From Desulfuromonadales bacterium (lineage in GTDB: Bacteria > Desulfobacterota > Desulfuromonadia > Desulfuromonadales > BM103): 64,000 nucleotides of DNA. The translations under genes were made by a program, and so were the position numbers. Below are positions 1 through 8,081 of this stretch, one piece after another (the stretch's first letter is position 1; each line of letters begins with the position of its first letter). The DNA is taken from positions 103,506 to 167,505 of the forward strand of contig JACZKE010000009.1 in NCBI GenBank assembly GCA_014860225.1, given 5' to 3'. The notes under the pieces are model-generated. The model was not told where the DNA came from. It worked only from the letters and a program-made list of their open reading frames with translations, and searched no databases.

Positions 1-351
1 ATGGTTTTCTTCACATTCACAGCTTTTGCCGCCGATCCGGCGAAGATCGCCGTGGCCGCCGAAGGTAACACGCCATCTGCCCAGGTCAGCGCCGTCGCGG
101 CGCGCTGCCCGTATTTCCTGCTGTTCGACGGTCAGGGAACGTTGGTCGAAGTCTTGGCTAATCCGCATAGAGATGCGTCGGGTGGAGCTGGGTCAAAGGC
201 TGTCCAATTCCTCGCCGGCAAGGGTGTGACTGACGTTATTGCCGGGGCCTTCGGCCCGAAAATGGTCGGTGCCTTGCAGGCTGAAGGGATGCGTTATCTG
301 GAATTCAAGGGGAGCGCCGCCGATGCCGTGAAGCAGGCTTTGAAGAAATAG
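1..351 (+). CDS. Secreted NifX/NifB-fold (dinitrogenase cofactor-binding family) protein, possibly 5'-truncated by the window edge
   Basis: The residues from about 15 onward (KIAVAAEGN, then FDGQGTLVEVLANP, then a GxGSKAVQFLAGKGV segment and a V(I)AGAFGPKM segment) look like the single-domain NifX/NifB C-terminal family that binds iron-sulfur or iron-molybdenum clusters. The reading frame opens with a very short hydrophobic run ending in AFA, which looks like the end of a signal peptide, so the true start may lie upstream of base 1 and the visible ATG may be internal. It stops 9 bases before the next gene, so the two are probably cotranscribed. A cluster-binding role in the periplasm would be unusual and is inference only. 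Confidence 0.6.
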   Translation: MVFFTFTAFAADPAKIAVAAEGNTPSAQVSAVAARCPYFLLFDGQGTLVEVLANPHRDASGGAGSKAVQFLAGKGVTDVIAGAFGPKMVGALQAEGMRYLEFKGSAADAVKQALKK

Positions 352-360
352 GGGGAGCAG

Positions 361-1095
361 ATGCGTAAAGTCATCAACCTGGTCCTGGCCATCGTCCTCT
401 TCTTCCCCCTCCCGGCCCACGCCCTGGATGGGGAAGCGCTGCTGCGGCAGATCGACCGCAATCTCAATCCCGAATCGTACGAGTCCTACCGCAAGCTCAT
501 CAACATCGAGCCCGATGGCCGGACGAAGGAGTACGTCCTGTTCAGCGTGAAGAAGGGGTTCGACAAGGTGGCGGCCCTGTTCATTTCACCGGCGAGCGAA
601 AAGGGACGCTCCACTCTGCGTCTCGGTGAGAACATGTGGCTCTACATTCCGGGGATCGGCAAGCCGATCCGCATCACCAGCCTGCAGTCGGTGGTCGGCG
701 GTGTCTTTAACAACAGCGACATCCTGCAACTCGATTATGCGGCCGAATACAGCGTGGAGAGGGTGGAGGAGGCGGGTGACCAATACCTGCTGCACCTCAA
801 GGCAAAGACGAAGACGGTCGCCTATGACCGCATCCGGTTGTGGGCGGACCAGAAAAAACTGTTGCCGACCCGCATTGAATGCCTCACCGAGGCAGACATG
901 CTGATCAAAACCATCCACTTCAAGGAGATCAAGGATTTCGGTGGCGGCATCGTCCGGCCCTCGGTGATCGAAACCGACAGCCCTCTCTACCAGGGGTACC
1001 GCTCGGTGATGATCTTCGCCGGGATAAAGGAGAGAACGTTGACAGACGAGGTCTTTACACAGACCTTCATGCCGAATCTGGAGTCCTTGCGATAA
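361..1095 (+). CDS. Outer-membrane lipoprotein-sorting (LolA-like) periplasmic protein
   Basis: The 244-residue product begins with a clear signal peptide (cleavage after about residue 21, PAHA) and continues as a beta-rich protein with the motifs ENMWLYIPGIGKPIRI and FNNSDILQLDY. These are typical of the LolA_like proteins often encoded beside RND or ABC exporters. Such proteins bind lipid or lipoprotein acyl chains in the periplasm. A GGGGGAG ribosome site lies just ahead of the ATG. It sits between a secreted NifX-fold protein and an outer-membrane barrel, which suggests an envelope export unit. The cargo cannot be read from the sequence. Confidence 0.7.
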   Translation: MRKVINLVLAIVLFFPLPAHALDGEALLRQIDRNLNPESYESYRKLINIEPDGRTKEYVLFSVKKGFDKVAALFISPASEKGRSTLRLGENMWLYIPGIGKPIRITSLQSVVGGVFNNSDILQLDYAAEYSVERVEEAGDQYLLHLKAKTKTVAYDRIRLWADQKKLLPTRIECLTEADMLIKTIHFKEIKDFGGGIVRPSVIETDSPLYQGYRSVMIFAGIKERTLTDEVFTQTFMPNLESLR

Positions 1096-1126
1096 GCAGA
1101 AATACAACTCAAAACCAATTCGAATC

Positions 1127-1219
1127 AACAGGGATAAAGAGGATGTAGGGGATGAACAGGATAAGACGCCATAAACAAGATCGTTCTTATCGCTTTTATC
1201 CCCTTCATCTCTGTAAATT
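1127..1219. repeat. Inverted repeat of the GGGGAT/ATCCCC type overlapping a gene start
   Basis: The left arm near 1127-1165 contains GATGTAGGGGATGAACAGG followed by ATAAG. The right arm near 1186-1219 is its imperfect reverse complement, with CTTATC and TTTATCCCCTTCATC. The two arms are about three quarters identical over 24 bases and surround a 20-base centre. The right arm and centre are translated as the first residues of the downstream outer-membrane protein. Related purine-rich GGGGATAAA repeats are, from memory, common between genes in Geobacter-type genomes. Confidence 0.65.
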
Positions 1220-2513
1220 AAAAGTTTGCTTCTGGCTTTTGACCTTAGCCTTCCGGCTCGTCAGTACCTGCGCCCAAGCCGAGGAATTCAGTTTCGACGT
1301 CGCCGAGTTCGAGAAAAAGCCCTACCATCTCGGCGGCTACGCAGAGGTGCGGCCGGTGCTGTTCGGTCTCGGCCGCGATGCCGCCCTCTATCGTCTGCGC
1401 TTTTACGATCGTGACGAGGGGCAGACAACGCCCGAATACAACGGCAAGCTGCAGATCGAGGGGAGCCTGGAAAAGGGGATCGGCCGGGCTTTTGTTCGCA
1501 TCAACAGCGACTACCAAAACTCTTACCGGGGTGAGACCTTCCGGACGACCTTCTATGACGGCTACTTTTCGCTCAAACCCTCCCCGAGCCTGACCCTGGA
1601 GGCGGGAAAGAAGAGCCTGCGCTGGGGGACGGGGTATGCCTGGAATCCCGTCGCCTTCTTCGACCGACCGAAGGACCCGGATGATCCCGAGCTGAATCTG
1701 GAAGGGTTCATCCTCACCTCGGTCTCCTGGATCAAGAGTTTTGACGGCCCGTTGCGAACCCTTTCCCTGACGCCGGTACTGCTTCCCGTCTATGACGAGA
1801 TCAATGACGACTTCGGTGAACCCGATCACCTCAACGCTGGCGGCAGGCTCTACGCTCTGCTTTACGACACCGATATCGACCTGCTATTCTTGGCCGGGGG
1901 CAGTCGGCCCAACCGCTACGGCTTCGACTTCGCCCGCAATCTCACCTCCAACTTCGAAGTGCATGGCGAATTCGCTTATCTCCGCAACGTCCGCAAACGG
2001 GTCATCGATGCCGAGGGCGTCATCACCGAAAAAGAATCGGATACGCAAAGCTATCTGGTTGGCATCCGCTACCTGAGCGAAGCCGAAACGACCTGGATTG
2101 CCGAGTATTATCACAACGGAGCTGGCTACAGCCGTGATGTGGTGCGAGATTTCTTCAAATTCGTCAACCGGGGTTACGACGAATTTGTCGCCACTGGCGA
2201 TGCCAGCCTGTTGCGCCAGGCCGAAAACCTGGGTCAAGGAGCCTATACGGGAATGAACCCGATGCGCGATTATCTGTACCTGCGGGCGAGCCAGAAAGAG
2301 CCCTTCGATATCCTCTATCTGACGCCCGCCGTGACGACGATCTTCAACCTGATTGACCGCAGCTTTTCACTCTCGCCGGAAATCCTCTATACAGCTGTCA
2401 CCAACCTGGAACTGAGGCTCAAGGGGACGGTTCTGCAAGGAGAGCGAGGCAGCGAATACGGCGAAAAACAGAACGACTGGCGGCTGGAAATTCGTCTCAG
2501 ATATTATTTCTGA
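1152..2513 (+). CDS. Outer-membrane beta-barrel protein of unknown substrate
   Basis: The 453-residue product has a hydrophobic export segment ending near residue 43 (CAQA), alternating aromatic strands through its length, and a C-terminal LEIRLRYYF ending in phenylalanine, the usual BAM recognition signature. It resembles the barrels encoded with LolA-like proteins and exporters. The N-terminal region before the signal core is about 25 residues of basic sequence encoded by a repeat, and the annotated ATG lies inside that repeat, so the true start is uncertain. No in-frame ATG lies closer to the hydrophobic core. It probably forms the outer-membrane part of the export unit that includes the neighbouring ABC transporter (inference). 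Confidence 0.65.
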   Translation: MNRIRRHKQDRSYRFYPLHLCKLKVCFWLLTLAFRLVSTCAQAEEFSFDVAEFEKKPYHLGGYAEVRPVLFGLGRDAALYRLRFYDRDEGQTTPEYNGKLQIEGSLEKGIGRAFVRINSDYQNSYRGETFRTTFYDGYFSLKPSPSLTLEAGKKSLRWGTGYAWNPVAFFDRPKDPDDPELNLEGFILTSVSWIKSFDGPLRTLSLTPVLLPVYDEINDDFGEPDHLNAGGRLYALLYDTDIDLLFLAGGSRPNRYGFDFARNLTSNFEVHGEFAYLRNVRKRVIDAEGVITEKESDTQSYLVGIRYLSEAETTWIAEYYHNGAGYSRDVVRDFFKFVNRGYDEFVATGDASLLRQAENLGQGAYTGMNPMRDYLYLRASQKEPFDILYLTPAVTTIFNLIDRSFSLSPEILYTAVTNLELRLKGTVLQGERGSEYGEKQNDWRLEIRLRYYF

Positions 2514-2538
2514 GGCAACATGCAGGGGAGCTCAGCGT

Positions 2539-3525
2539 ATGATTGATGACATGCGCCCCGTTATCGAGGCACGGGGCCTGGTCAAACACTTCGGAACGGT
2601 GACCGCCGTGGCCGGGATCGACTTCGATGTCTGCCGAGGCGAGCTGTTCGGCTTTCTCGGACCCAATGGCGCGGGTAAGACCACGACCATCAACCTGCTG
2701 ATTGGCCTGGCCCGCCCGGACCGGGGCAGCATCCACGTCGCGGGGATCGACTGCACGGGTAGACTCAAGGCCGCCCAGCACCTGATGGGTGTCGTTCCCG
2801 ACGAGAGCAACCTCTACCCCGAGCTGACCGGTCTGGAGAATCTCTGCTTTTGCGCCGCCCTGTACGGCATGCCGAAACCTGACCGCGAAGCCCGGGCCCG
2901 CGAACTGCTCGAGCGCTTCGGTCTCGCCGAGGCAGCGGGGCGCAAGTTCGCCGGGTATTCCAAGGGGATGAAGCGCAAACTCACCATCGCCGCCGGGATT
3001 ATCCATCGTCCCGCGATCCTCTTCCTGGACGAGCCGACCACGGGAATCGATGTGGCCAGCGCCCGCCAGATCCGCCAGCTCATCGCCGATCTGAACCGTG
3101 CCGGTACGACGATCTTCCTGACCACCCATTACATCGAGGAGGCCGAGCGCCTCTGCGAGCGAATTGCTTTCATCGTCGGCGGGCGCATCGTCCGCACCGA
3201 CACGGTCGAACGACTCATGGAGCCGGTGCAGGAGCGGCAGGTTGTCGAGTTCGCCTTGGACGGTCAGGTCGCGAGCGTCGAACCAGCCCTGCGCGAGTCT
3301 TTTCCTGAACTGAATCTGCAGGTTGCGTCCGGTTGCCTCCTGCGCGTAATCTCGGATCGACCCGTGCGCATTGGCCCGCTGGTGCGGTTCTTCGAGGAAC
3401 GCGGCCTGGAGGTGGGCGAGGTCCGCAAGGTCCGGCCGACGCTGGAAGAGGTTTTTGTCGAGATCACCGGGATCGAGGCCGCCGACGTAAGCTGCGAGAA
3501 GGAGAAAGCCGGAGGCGTCTCATGA
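2539..3525 (+). CDS. ABC-2 type transporter ATP-binding protein
   Basis: The protein hydrolyses ATP to drive the adjacent membrane subunit. Walker A GPNGAGKTT is at residues 41-49, a variant signature YSKGM near 140-144, Walker B ILFLDEPTTG near 160, and the switch histidine in LTTHYIEEAE. The C-terminal extension of about 100 residues is typical of the NatA/CcmA-like family. A ribosome site AGGGGAG precedes the ATG; a second ATG four codons in is possible. It overlaps the permease by four bases (ATGA), indicating translational coupling. Substrate unknown. Confidence 0.9.
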   Translation: MIDDMRPVIEARGLVKHFGTVTAVAGIDFDVCRGELFGFLGPNGAGKTTTINLLIGLARPDRGSIHVAGIDCTGRLKAAQHLMGVVPDESNLYPELTGLENLCFCAALYGMPKPDREARARELLERFGLAEAAGRKFAGYSKGMKRKLTIAAGIIHRPAILFLDEPTTGIDVASARQIRQLIADLNRAGTTIFLTTHYIEEAERLCERIAFIVGGRIVRTDTVERLMEPVQERQVVEFALDGQVASVEPALRESFPELNLQVASGCLLRVISDRPVRIGPLVRFFEERGLEVGEVRKVRPTLEEVFVEITGIEAADVSCEKEKAGGVS

Positions 3526-4259
3526 AACAGTGGATCGCATTCTGGAGTATCCTGGCCAAGGACATGCGCTTCTACTACCTCAAGCCGCCGAACATCAGTT
3601 GGGGACTGGTCTTCCCGCTCGCTTGGACGGCGATGTTCTTCATCAAGTCCGGAGAGGGCCTGGAGAGCATCCGGGCGCTTTTGCCCGGCGTGGTGGCTCT
3701 CTCGGTGCTGTTCGGCACGACTTCCATGCTGGCGGTGACCGTGACCTTCGAAAAGAAGGGACGTTCTTTCGAACGCCTGCTTCTGGCCCCCATCCCTTTG
3801 GAAGTATTGGTTCTGGCCAAAACCTCCGGTGCGTTGCTGTTCGGGATTGCCAACGGCTTCGTGCCCGTGCTCATGGCGGCGTTTCTGACCGATCTGGCAG
3901 GGATTCATTGGCCGACGGTCGTTGTCGCCATCGTGCTCATCGCCGCAGGGTCGACCTTCCTCGGACTTTTCATAGCCGTCTCGGTCAGCGAGGTTTTCGA
4001 GGCGCAGACTTTCTCCAACTTTTTCCGATTTCCGATGGTCTTCCTATGTGGGCTGTTCTTCCCCGTCGAAGACCTGCCGGTGTGGCTCCAACCGCTCTCC
4101 TATGCGCTGCCGCTGACCTATGGTGCGGACGTTCTGCACGCCGGATTCCAGCAGCAGGGCCGGATGCCGCTCGGACTCGACTTCCTGATGCTCGGTCTGT
4201 TTTGCCTGGGACTGTTTCTGTTGAGCCAGCGCAATATCCGGAAGAAGTGGACCGTGTAA
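3522..4259 (+). CDS. ABC-2 type transporter permease
   Basis: The start chosen is the ATG overlapping the stop of the ATPase gene, preceded by GGAGGCG. This gives 245 residues, beginning MKQWIAFWSILAKDM, with six hydrophobic segments and the FPMVFLCGLFFPVEDLP motif characteristic of ABC-2 permeases (NodJ/DrrB type). It would form the inner-membrane channel with the ATPase encoded just upstream. The substrate may be a lipid, drug or polysaccharide and cannot be told from sequence. Confidence 0.88.
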   Translation: MKQWIAFWSILAKDMRFYYLKPPNISWGLVFPLAWTAMFFIKSGEGLESIRALLPGVVALSVLFGTTSMLAVTVTFEKKGRSFERLLLAPIPLEVLVLAKTSGALLFGIANGFVPVLMAAFLTDLAGIHWPTVVVAIVLIAAGSTFLGLFIAVSVSEVFEAQTFSNFFRFPMVFLCGLFFPVEDLPVWLQPLSYALPLTYGADVLHAGFQQQGRMPLGLDFLMLGLFCLGLFLLSQRNIRKKWTV

Positions 4260-4350
4260 TATCGGGCAGTGCGGCGAAGAGCTCAAGGTAAAAGTTGAAC
4301 GCTGGTATCTCTACTACGGCTAAAAAACACCGACCCTTTCAACCTTTTTA

Positions 4351-4379
4351 TTGACAATCCTGTTTGCGTTCGGCACCAT
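4351..4379 (+). promoter_or_regulatory. Candidate sigma-70 promoter for the TetR gene
   Basis: A perfect -35 hexamer TTGACA at 4351-4356 is followed after 17 bases by CACCAT, a weak -10 (3 of 6 positions). It lies 22 bases ahead of the TetR start. The good -35 with a poor -10 could mean an activator or repressor-dependent promoter. Confidence 0.35.
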
Positions 4380-4400
4380 CCGCATTCGGAGGCTCTATTG

Positions 4401-5060
4401 ATGGCAGAGAAAATGAAATCGGTCAGCCGCCAGGAATTGCCCGCTCATGCAGAGGACTCTGAACTCCTGCCACAACCTGGCGAAGGCCGACTCTCCCGCG
4501 AAGAAAAAAAACATCGGGTGTACCTGACCGCCCGGCGGCTGTTTGTCGAACTCGGCTATCATAAGGTCTCGATCCAGACGATCGTAAAGGCTTCGGGCGT
4601 CAGCACCGGCGCAATCTACAGCTATTTTCCCAACAAGGAGGCGCTCGCCTCCTATATCCATGAGCAAACCCTCGCCGATTTTCAGACCCTGTTCCTTGAG
4701 CGGTTGGAGGGGCGGGAAACAACCCGTGACAAACTAAGTGCTTTTGCCGAGGTGGTATTCGAATTGACCGAGCAGGACCCGGAAGTGATGGAGTATCTTC
4801 TCTTCATGCGCCACGGTGAGTTCATGCAGGACTGCTCCCCGATCTGTTTCACCGAGCCGTTTCGACTAGTGCAGGGCATCATCAAGCAAGGGATCGAGCA
4901 GGGTGACATCCAGGCGGATAATGTCTTCGTTGCCGGTATCGCTTATACCGGCGTCATCCTCCGTGCCGCCGAATTGCGTCTGAAGTGCGTCCTCGAGAGG
5001 CCACTCACCGACATCGCCGAAGAACTCTTGATCCATGCCTGGAAGGCCATCAGTCCCTAG
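4401..5060 (+). CDS. TetR/AcrR family transcriptional regulator
   Basis: The ATG at 4401, eight bases after GGAGG, is preferred over an in-frame TTG one codon earlier. The N-terminal helix-turn-helix is clear: a TARRLFVELGYHKVSIQTI helix, ASGVSTGAIYSYFPNKEAL recognition helix at about residues 55-80, then a ligand-binding all-helical domain. TetR proteins are usually local repressors released by a small ligand. It lies between the ABC export block and the sigma-54 operon, both on the same strand, so either could be its target; the export block is the more usual partner. Its about 30-residue N-terminal extension is longer than typical. Confidence 0.88.
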   Translation: MAEKMKSVSRQELPAHAEDSELLPQPGEGRLSREEKKHRVYLTARRLFVELGYHKVSIQTIVKASGVSTGAIYSYFPNKEALASYIHEQTLADFQTLFLERLEGRETTRDKLSAFAEVVFELTEQDPEVMEYLLFMRHGEFMQDCSPICFTEPFRLVQGIIKQGIEQGDIQADNVFVAGIAYTGVILRAAELRLKCVLERPLTDIAEELLIHAWKAISP

Positions 5061-5216
5061 TCCGCCAAAACACCATCCCCGCAAAGTCCTTTGACGTAAT
5101 CCGACATCTTCCTTCGGAACTTCCCCGCCTCTTGCTATCTCTCCGCCGGCGCGCAAAAAAGTAAAACAAGCTAATTGTGTTTAATTAATTGGTTTATGTT
5201 AACCTGAGTCCGCCTA

Positions 5217-5232
5217 TGGCACGTCCATTGCA
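5217..5232 (+). promoter_or_regulatory. Sigma-54 (RpoN) promoter, near-perfect consensus
   Basis: TGGCACG at 5217-5223, four bases, then TTGCA at 5228-5232 match the consensus TGGCACG-N4-TTGCA, with the invariant GG (-24) and GC (-12) correctly spaced. Transcription would begin near 5243 and run into the rhodanese-lipoprotein operon after a leader of about 190 bases. Such promoters need a bacterial enhancer-binding protein. AT-rich sequence at 5170-5200 (TTAATTAATT) could hold IHF or activator sites. Confidence 0.85.
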
Positions 5233-5434
5233 AAGTGTTAGATTTTGCCAATAGAATGAACGTTCGTTTTAGCTCCACTGCAACGCTTTGCAGCGTGCTA
5301 CGGGGCCCAGGAATTCAGTTAAAGGCCAGAATGTGGATTTTTCATTCGTTGTTCTGTCAAAGAAAGGAGGTGACAGAAGCAGGAGGCCAAGGACAGAGCG
5401 ATAACCATTATCATTTAACAGGGAGGTTTCATAA
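5233..5434 (+). other. Long 5' leader with an orphan perfect Shine-Dalgarno sequence
   Basis: About 190 bases separate the predicted transcription start from the ATG at 5435. The leader holds a small hairpin (ACGCT-TTGC-AGCGT near 5282-5295) and AAAGGAGGTGA at 5363-5373, an almost complete anti-16S match with no start codon at suitable distance. A further AGGAGG and then AGGGAGG (the likely real site, nine bases before the ATG) follow. It does not match any riboswitch I can recognise. The 5061-5216 stretch upstream holds nothing beyond the AT-rich sites noted with the promoter. Confidence 0.45.
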
Positions 5435-6751
5435 ATGAAAAAGATTACTTTATTCAGGCAGGGCATCGTCATGCTGTCGATGTTGTTACTTGCCGCATCG
5501 CTTACCTTTACCGGTTGCGGCGGGAGCTCCGACAGCTACGATGAGCCTTCAGCCGCCCAAACGGCTCCGATTGCTGGGCAGACCCAGAGTGTACTGATCG
5601 ATGCGGCCACTTTGAAGGGCTGGGTTGACAGTGGTTTGGTCAACAATGATGACGATTGGGAGAAGGTGGTCATTCTCGATGTCACCAGCGCGACCACCTA
5701 TGCCGCCGGTCACATCCCCGGGGCTCAGCTCTGGGCAGGGAACAGCGGCATCGACCGCTTTGATGGCCCGGTGCTCAGTGGCAACATGGTGCTTGATGGC
5801 GCCGCAATGGACGCTGCGCTGCAGAGCTACGGAATTGATGAGAGAACGACGGTCGTTTTTGCAGGCTCCGGTAATCCCGGCCGCATCTATTTCATGTTCC
5901 GTTACTGGGGTTTCCCGAAAGACCGCCTCAAGGTTCTCAATGGCGGGAAAGGCGCTTGGACCGCTGCCGGCTATGCTCTGACCCCTATAGCTCCTGATGT
6001 GGAGCCCTCCACCTACAGCGTGAGGGATCTTTCGTTTAATCCCAATGTGCGTGCGGCTCTCAATGAGTTTATCATCGGCGTCGAAAACGACACTGTCGCG
6101 CCCGTGAATACCCTGGTGAACAATACCGATAAGGCCGGCGGCACGACAGGTATTTTTGATCCGTCAGGCGACTATGTCATTTTCCAGGGCCTTATCGAAG
6201 GTGGCGTGAATGTTGGTTATGCTAATTTCTACGAAGGTGGTTCTACTACAGCCCCGTTAAAGAGCGTTGACGAGCTCAAGACCCTTCTTGAAACGAACGG
6301 GGTTGACGGTTCCAAGCCCATTATCACCTACTGCCGGGCCGGCAATGCTGCTTCTTATGGGTTCCTGCCGATTGACGCGGCCCTGGGATGGGATGTCATG
6401 GTCTATGACGGTTCCTGGAGCCAGTGGGGCAGTTTGACCAATGAGACCGAGGCCGCCTTTGTACCCGATGCCAGCTACGCTCTGCCGGCACTGCTGTCCG
6501 AGTGGTCTACAGATGTTTTGGTTGACCAGCATAAGTTGGAAAATGACGGCGCGTTCTTCCCTGGGCCTTACTACAATATTAACCTGGGGCTCACCATTGA
6601 AAAACCAACCTTCCGTATCGTGGAAGGTGCCCTAAGCCCCTATGATGCAGGCGCCAACAGCATTGAGATCGAGGACCGGGAGTATTTTGAAACTCTTCCG
6701 GAAGGGGGTGCTCCGACCTCTGGTTCAGGTGGTTCCGGCGGCGGTTGCTGA
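5435..6751 (+). CDS. Rhodanese-domain lipoprotein, ExtH-like, with C-terminal Gly-rich Cys tail
   Basis: A lipoprotein signal (FTGC, lipid-carrying Cys28) leads into two rhodanese-like domains. The first (about 50-185) has AGHIPGA at 91-97 but FAGSGNPGR where the active-site loop should be, so no catalytic cysteine. The second (about 245-345) has YCRAGNAA with Cys300 in the sulfurtransferase loop. The protein ends in a glycine/serine tail whose last residue is cysteine (SGGSGGGC). It is first in an operon with a porin, a small protein and a multiheme cytochrome, matching what I recall of ExtH in the Geobacter extHIJKL extracellular electron transfer cluster. It may handle sulfur, selenium or metals at the outer membrane (inference). 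Confidence 0.82.
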   Translation: MKKITLFRQGIVMLSMLLLAASLTFTGCGGSSDSYDEPSAAQTAPIAGQTQSVLIDAATLKGWVDSGLVNNDDDWEKVVILDVTSATTYAAGHIPGAQLWAGNSGIDRFDGPVLSGNMVLDGAAMDAALQSYGIDERTTVVFAGSGNPGRIYFMFRYWGFPKDRLKVLNGGKGAWTAAGYALTPIAPDVEPSTYSVRDLSFNPNVRAALNEFIIGVENDTVAPVNTLVNNTDKAGGTTGIFDPSGDYVIFQGLIEGGVNVGYANFYEGGSTTAPLKSVDELKTLLETNGVDGSKPIITYCRAGNAASYGFLPIDAALGWDVMVYDGSWSQWGSLTNETEAAFVPDASYALPALLSEWSTDVLVDQHKLENDGAFFPGPYYNINLGLTIEKPTFRIVEGALSPYDAGANSIEIEDREYFETLPEGGAPTSGSGGSGGGC

Positions 6752-6769
6752 TTCAATCTTATGCGGATC

Positions 6770-6799
6770 GCTCCACTCCGCCATTGGGCGGAGTGGAGC
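6770..6799 (+). other. Intercistronic 13-bp hairpin
   Basis: GCTCCACTCCGCC at 6770-6782 pairs perfectly with GGCGGAGTGGAGC at 6787-6799 around a four-base loop. No U-run follows, so it is more likely an RNA processing or stability element than a terminator. It separates the rhodanese gene from the porin gene. Confidence 0.7.
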
Positions 6800-6821
6800 C
6801 TCATGAAAAAGGAGACTTTCT

Positions 6822-8012
6822 ATGTCAAGGCTTAAAAGGGTTGGGTTATTCTGTGCAATAACTGCGGCGTTCTGCCTGGTGGCAGGGGCCGCATTCGCCG
6901 GTCCGACCTGGACGTTCGGTCCCGAGGACCAGGGGCTGCTCAAACTCGAGTACAAGGGGCAGTTCCAGCTGAATATGCGTGATGACGGTGCCGAAGCCGA
7001 TGGTGACGGCGACACCAGTGAATTCAACTTCCGCCGCAACCGCATCGCTCTGATGGGCGCCTACGGCGAGCACTTCGGCCTGTATGTGCAGACCGAGTAC
7101 ACCGAAGACGTCAACATCGGTCCGCTGTCGGTGTCCGACGGCAGCGACAACGAGTTCCAGCTGCTCGACGCGGTGATGCGCTTCCGCTACGACGACCGCG
7201 CGCAGTTCTGGCTCGGCAAATACAAGTATAGTTTCACCCGTGAGAACCTCGAAGCCTGCGAGATGCCGTTGACCCTCGACCGCTCGGTGCTGATCCGCGC
7301 ACCGCTGGCCAGTGAAGGGACCCGTGACAAGGGTGTGACGCTGTGGGGCAACCTGTTCGACCAGAAGTTCCAGTACCGCATCGATGCCATGAACGGACGC
7401 AACGACTCAACCTCGAGTCCGGAATCGGCCTTTCGCTATGGCGCTCGCGCCCACGTCACCCTGCTCGATCCGGAGAGCAATCACGGTTATCGTGGCACCT
7501 ACCTGGGTAAGAAAAAGGTGCTGACCATCGGCGCCGCCTACCAAATGGAAAAAGACGTCGCCTACGCAAACACCGTGGCCCAGACCGACGCGGTCGACTA
7601 CGAGGCTTGGACCGTCGATGCCTTCTTCGAATACCCGGTGGCTGAGGTCGGAACCTTCACCGTGTCGGCCGCCTATGCCGACTACGATCTCGACGACGCC
7701 TACCAGGGTGCCAATCCAGATTCAGGGGTCATCGGCCAGAATGGCGAGAAGAACGGCGGCTACGTCAAGGTCGGCTACATGCTGCCGAACCTGCCGCTGC
7801 AGTTCTTTGCCCGCACGGAGAACTGGTCATTTGCCAACCTCGATGGTGTGTACGACCAGGAGGTCGACTGGTACGGCGGTGGCATCAACTACTACTTCCG
7901 CGGCCAGGATCTGAAACTGACCATGGAGGTTTCACAGGTCGACTACGACACGGAAGGCCCCGAGTGTGAGGACTTCGTGACCTTCACCACCCAGCTGCAG
8001 CTGATTTTCTAA
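6822..8012 (+). CDS. Outer-membrane porin of the OprP-like type, ExtI-like
   Basis: The 396-residue protein has a signal peptide cleaved near residue 26 (GAAFA) followed by a beta-barrel with alternating aromatic and charged residues and a C-terminal FTTQLQLIF. Motifs such as KLEYKGQFQLNMR and FNFRRNRIALMGAYGEHFGLYVQTEY recall phosphate-selective porin O/P proteins. In the recalled Geobacter cluster the second gene (extI) is a barrel implicated in oxyanion uptake, and the order here is the same. It probably forms the channel that houses or serves the neighbouring cytochrome. AGGAGA precedes the ATG. Confidence 0.82.
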   Translation: MSRLKRVGLFCAITAAFCLVAGAAFAGPTWTFGPEDQGLLKLEYKGQFQLNMRDDGAEADGDGDTSEFNFRRNRIALMGAYGEHFGLYVQTEYTEDVNIGPLSVSDGSDNEFQLLDAVMRFRYDDRAQFWLGKYKYSFTRENLEACEMPLTLDRSVLIRAPLASEGTRDKGVTLWGNLFDQKFQYRIDAMNGRNDSTSSPESAFRYGARAHVTLLDPESNHGYRGTYLGKKKVLTIGAAYQMEKDVAYANTVAQTDAVDYEAWTVDAFFEYPVAEVGTFTVSAAYADYDLDDAYQGANPDSGVIGQNGEKNGGYVKVGYMLPNLPLQFFARTENWSFANLDGVYDQEVDWYGGGINYYFRGQDLKLTMEVSQVDYDTEGPECEDFVTFTTQLQLIF

Positions 8013-8023
8013 ATTATCCAACC

Positions 8024-8058
8024 GCGGCGCCGGCAAACTGAACGTTTGCCGGCGCTGC
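8024..8058 (+). other. Intercistronic 15-bp GC-rich hairpin
   Basis: Bases 8024-8038 pair with 8044-8058 around the loop TGAAC (one G-U pair). The core is GCGCCGGCAAAC against GTTTGCCGGCGC. No U-run follows. It lies between the porin gene and the small-protein gene and, like the other gaps of this operon, probably tunes mRNA stability. Confidence 0.7.
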
Positions 8059-8081
8059 CCATTTTCCAAAGGAGTAAAGCA

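Noticed and set aside
5243..5434. A cyclic di-GMP or other riboswitch in the leader
   Set aside because: The small hairpin and GCTACGGGGCCC stretch are suggestive, but the conserved GEMM core is absent and no other class fits.
5235..5438. A 67-codon frame before the rhodanese gene
   Set aside because: It starts at a GTG eight bases before the expected transcription start, has no ribosome site or family features, and overlaps the leader.
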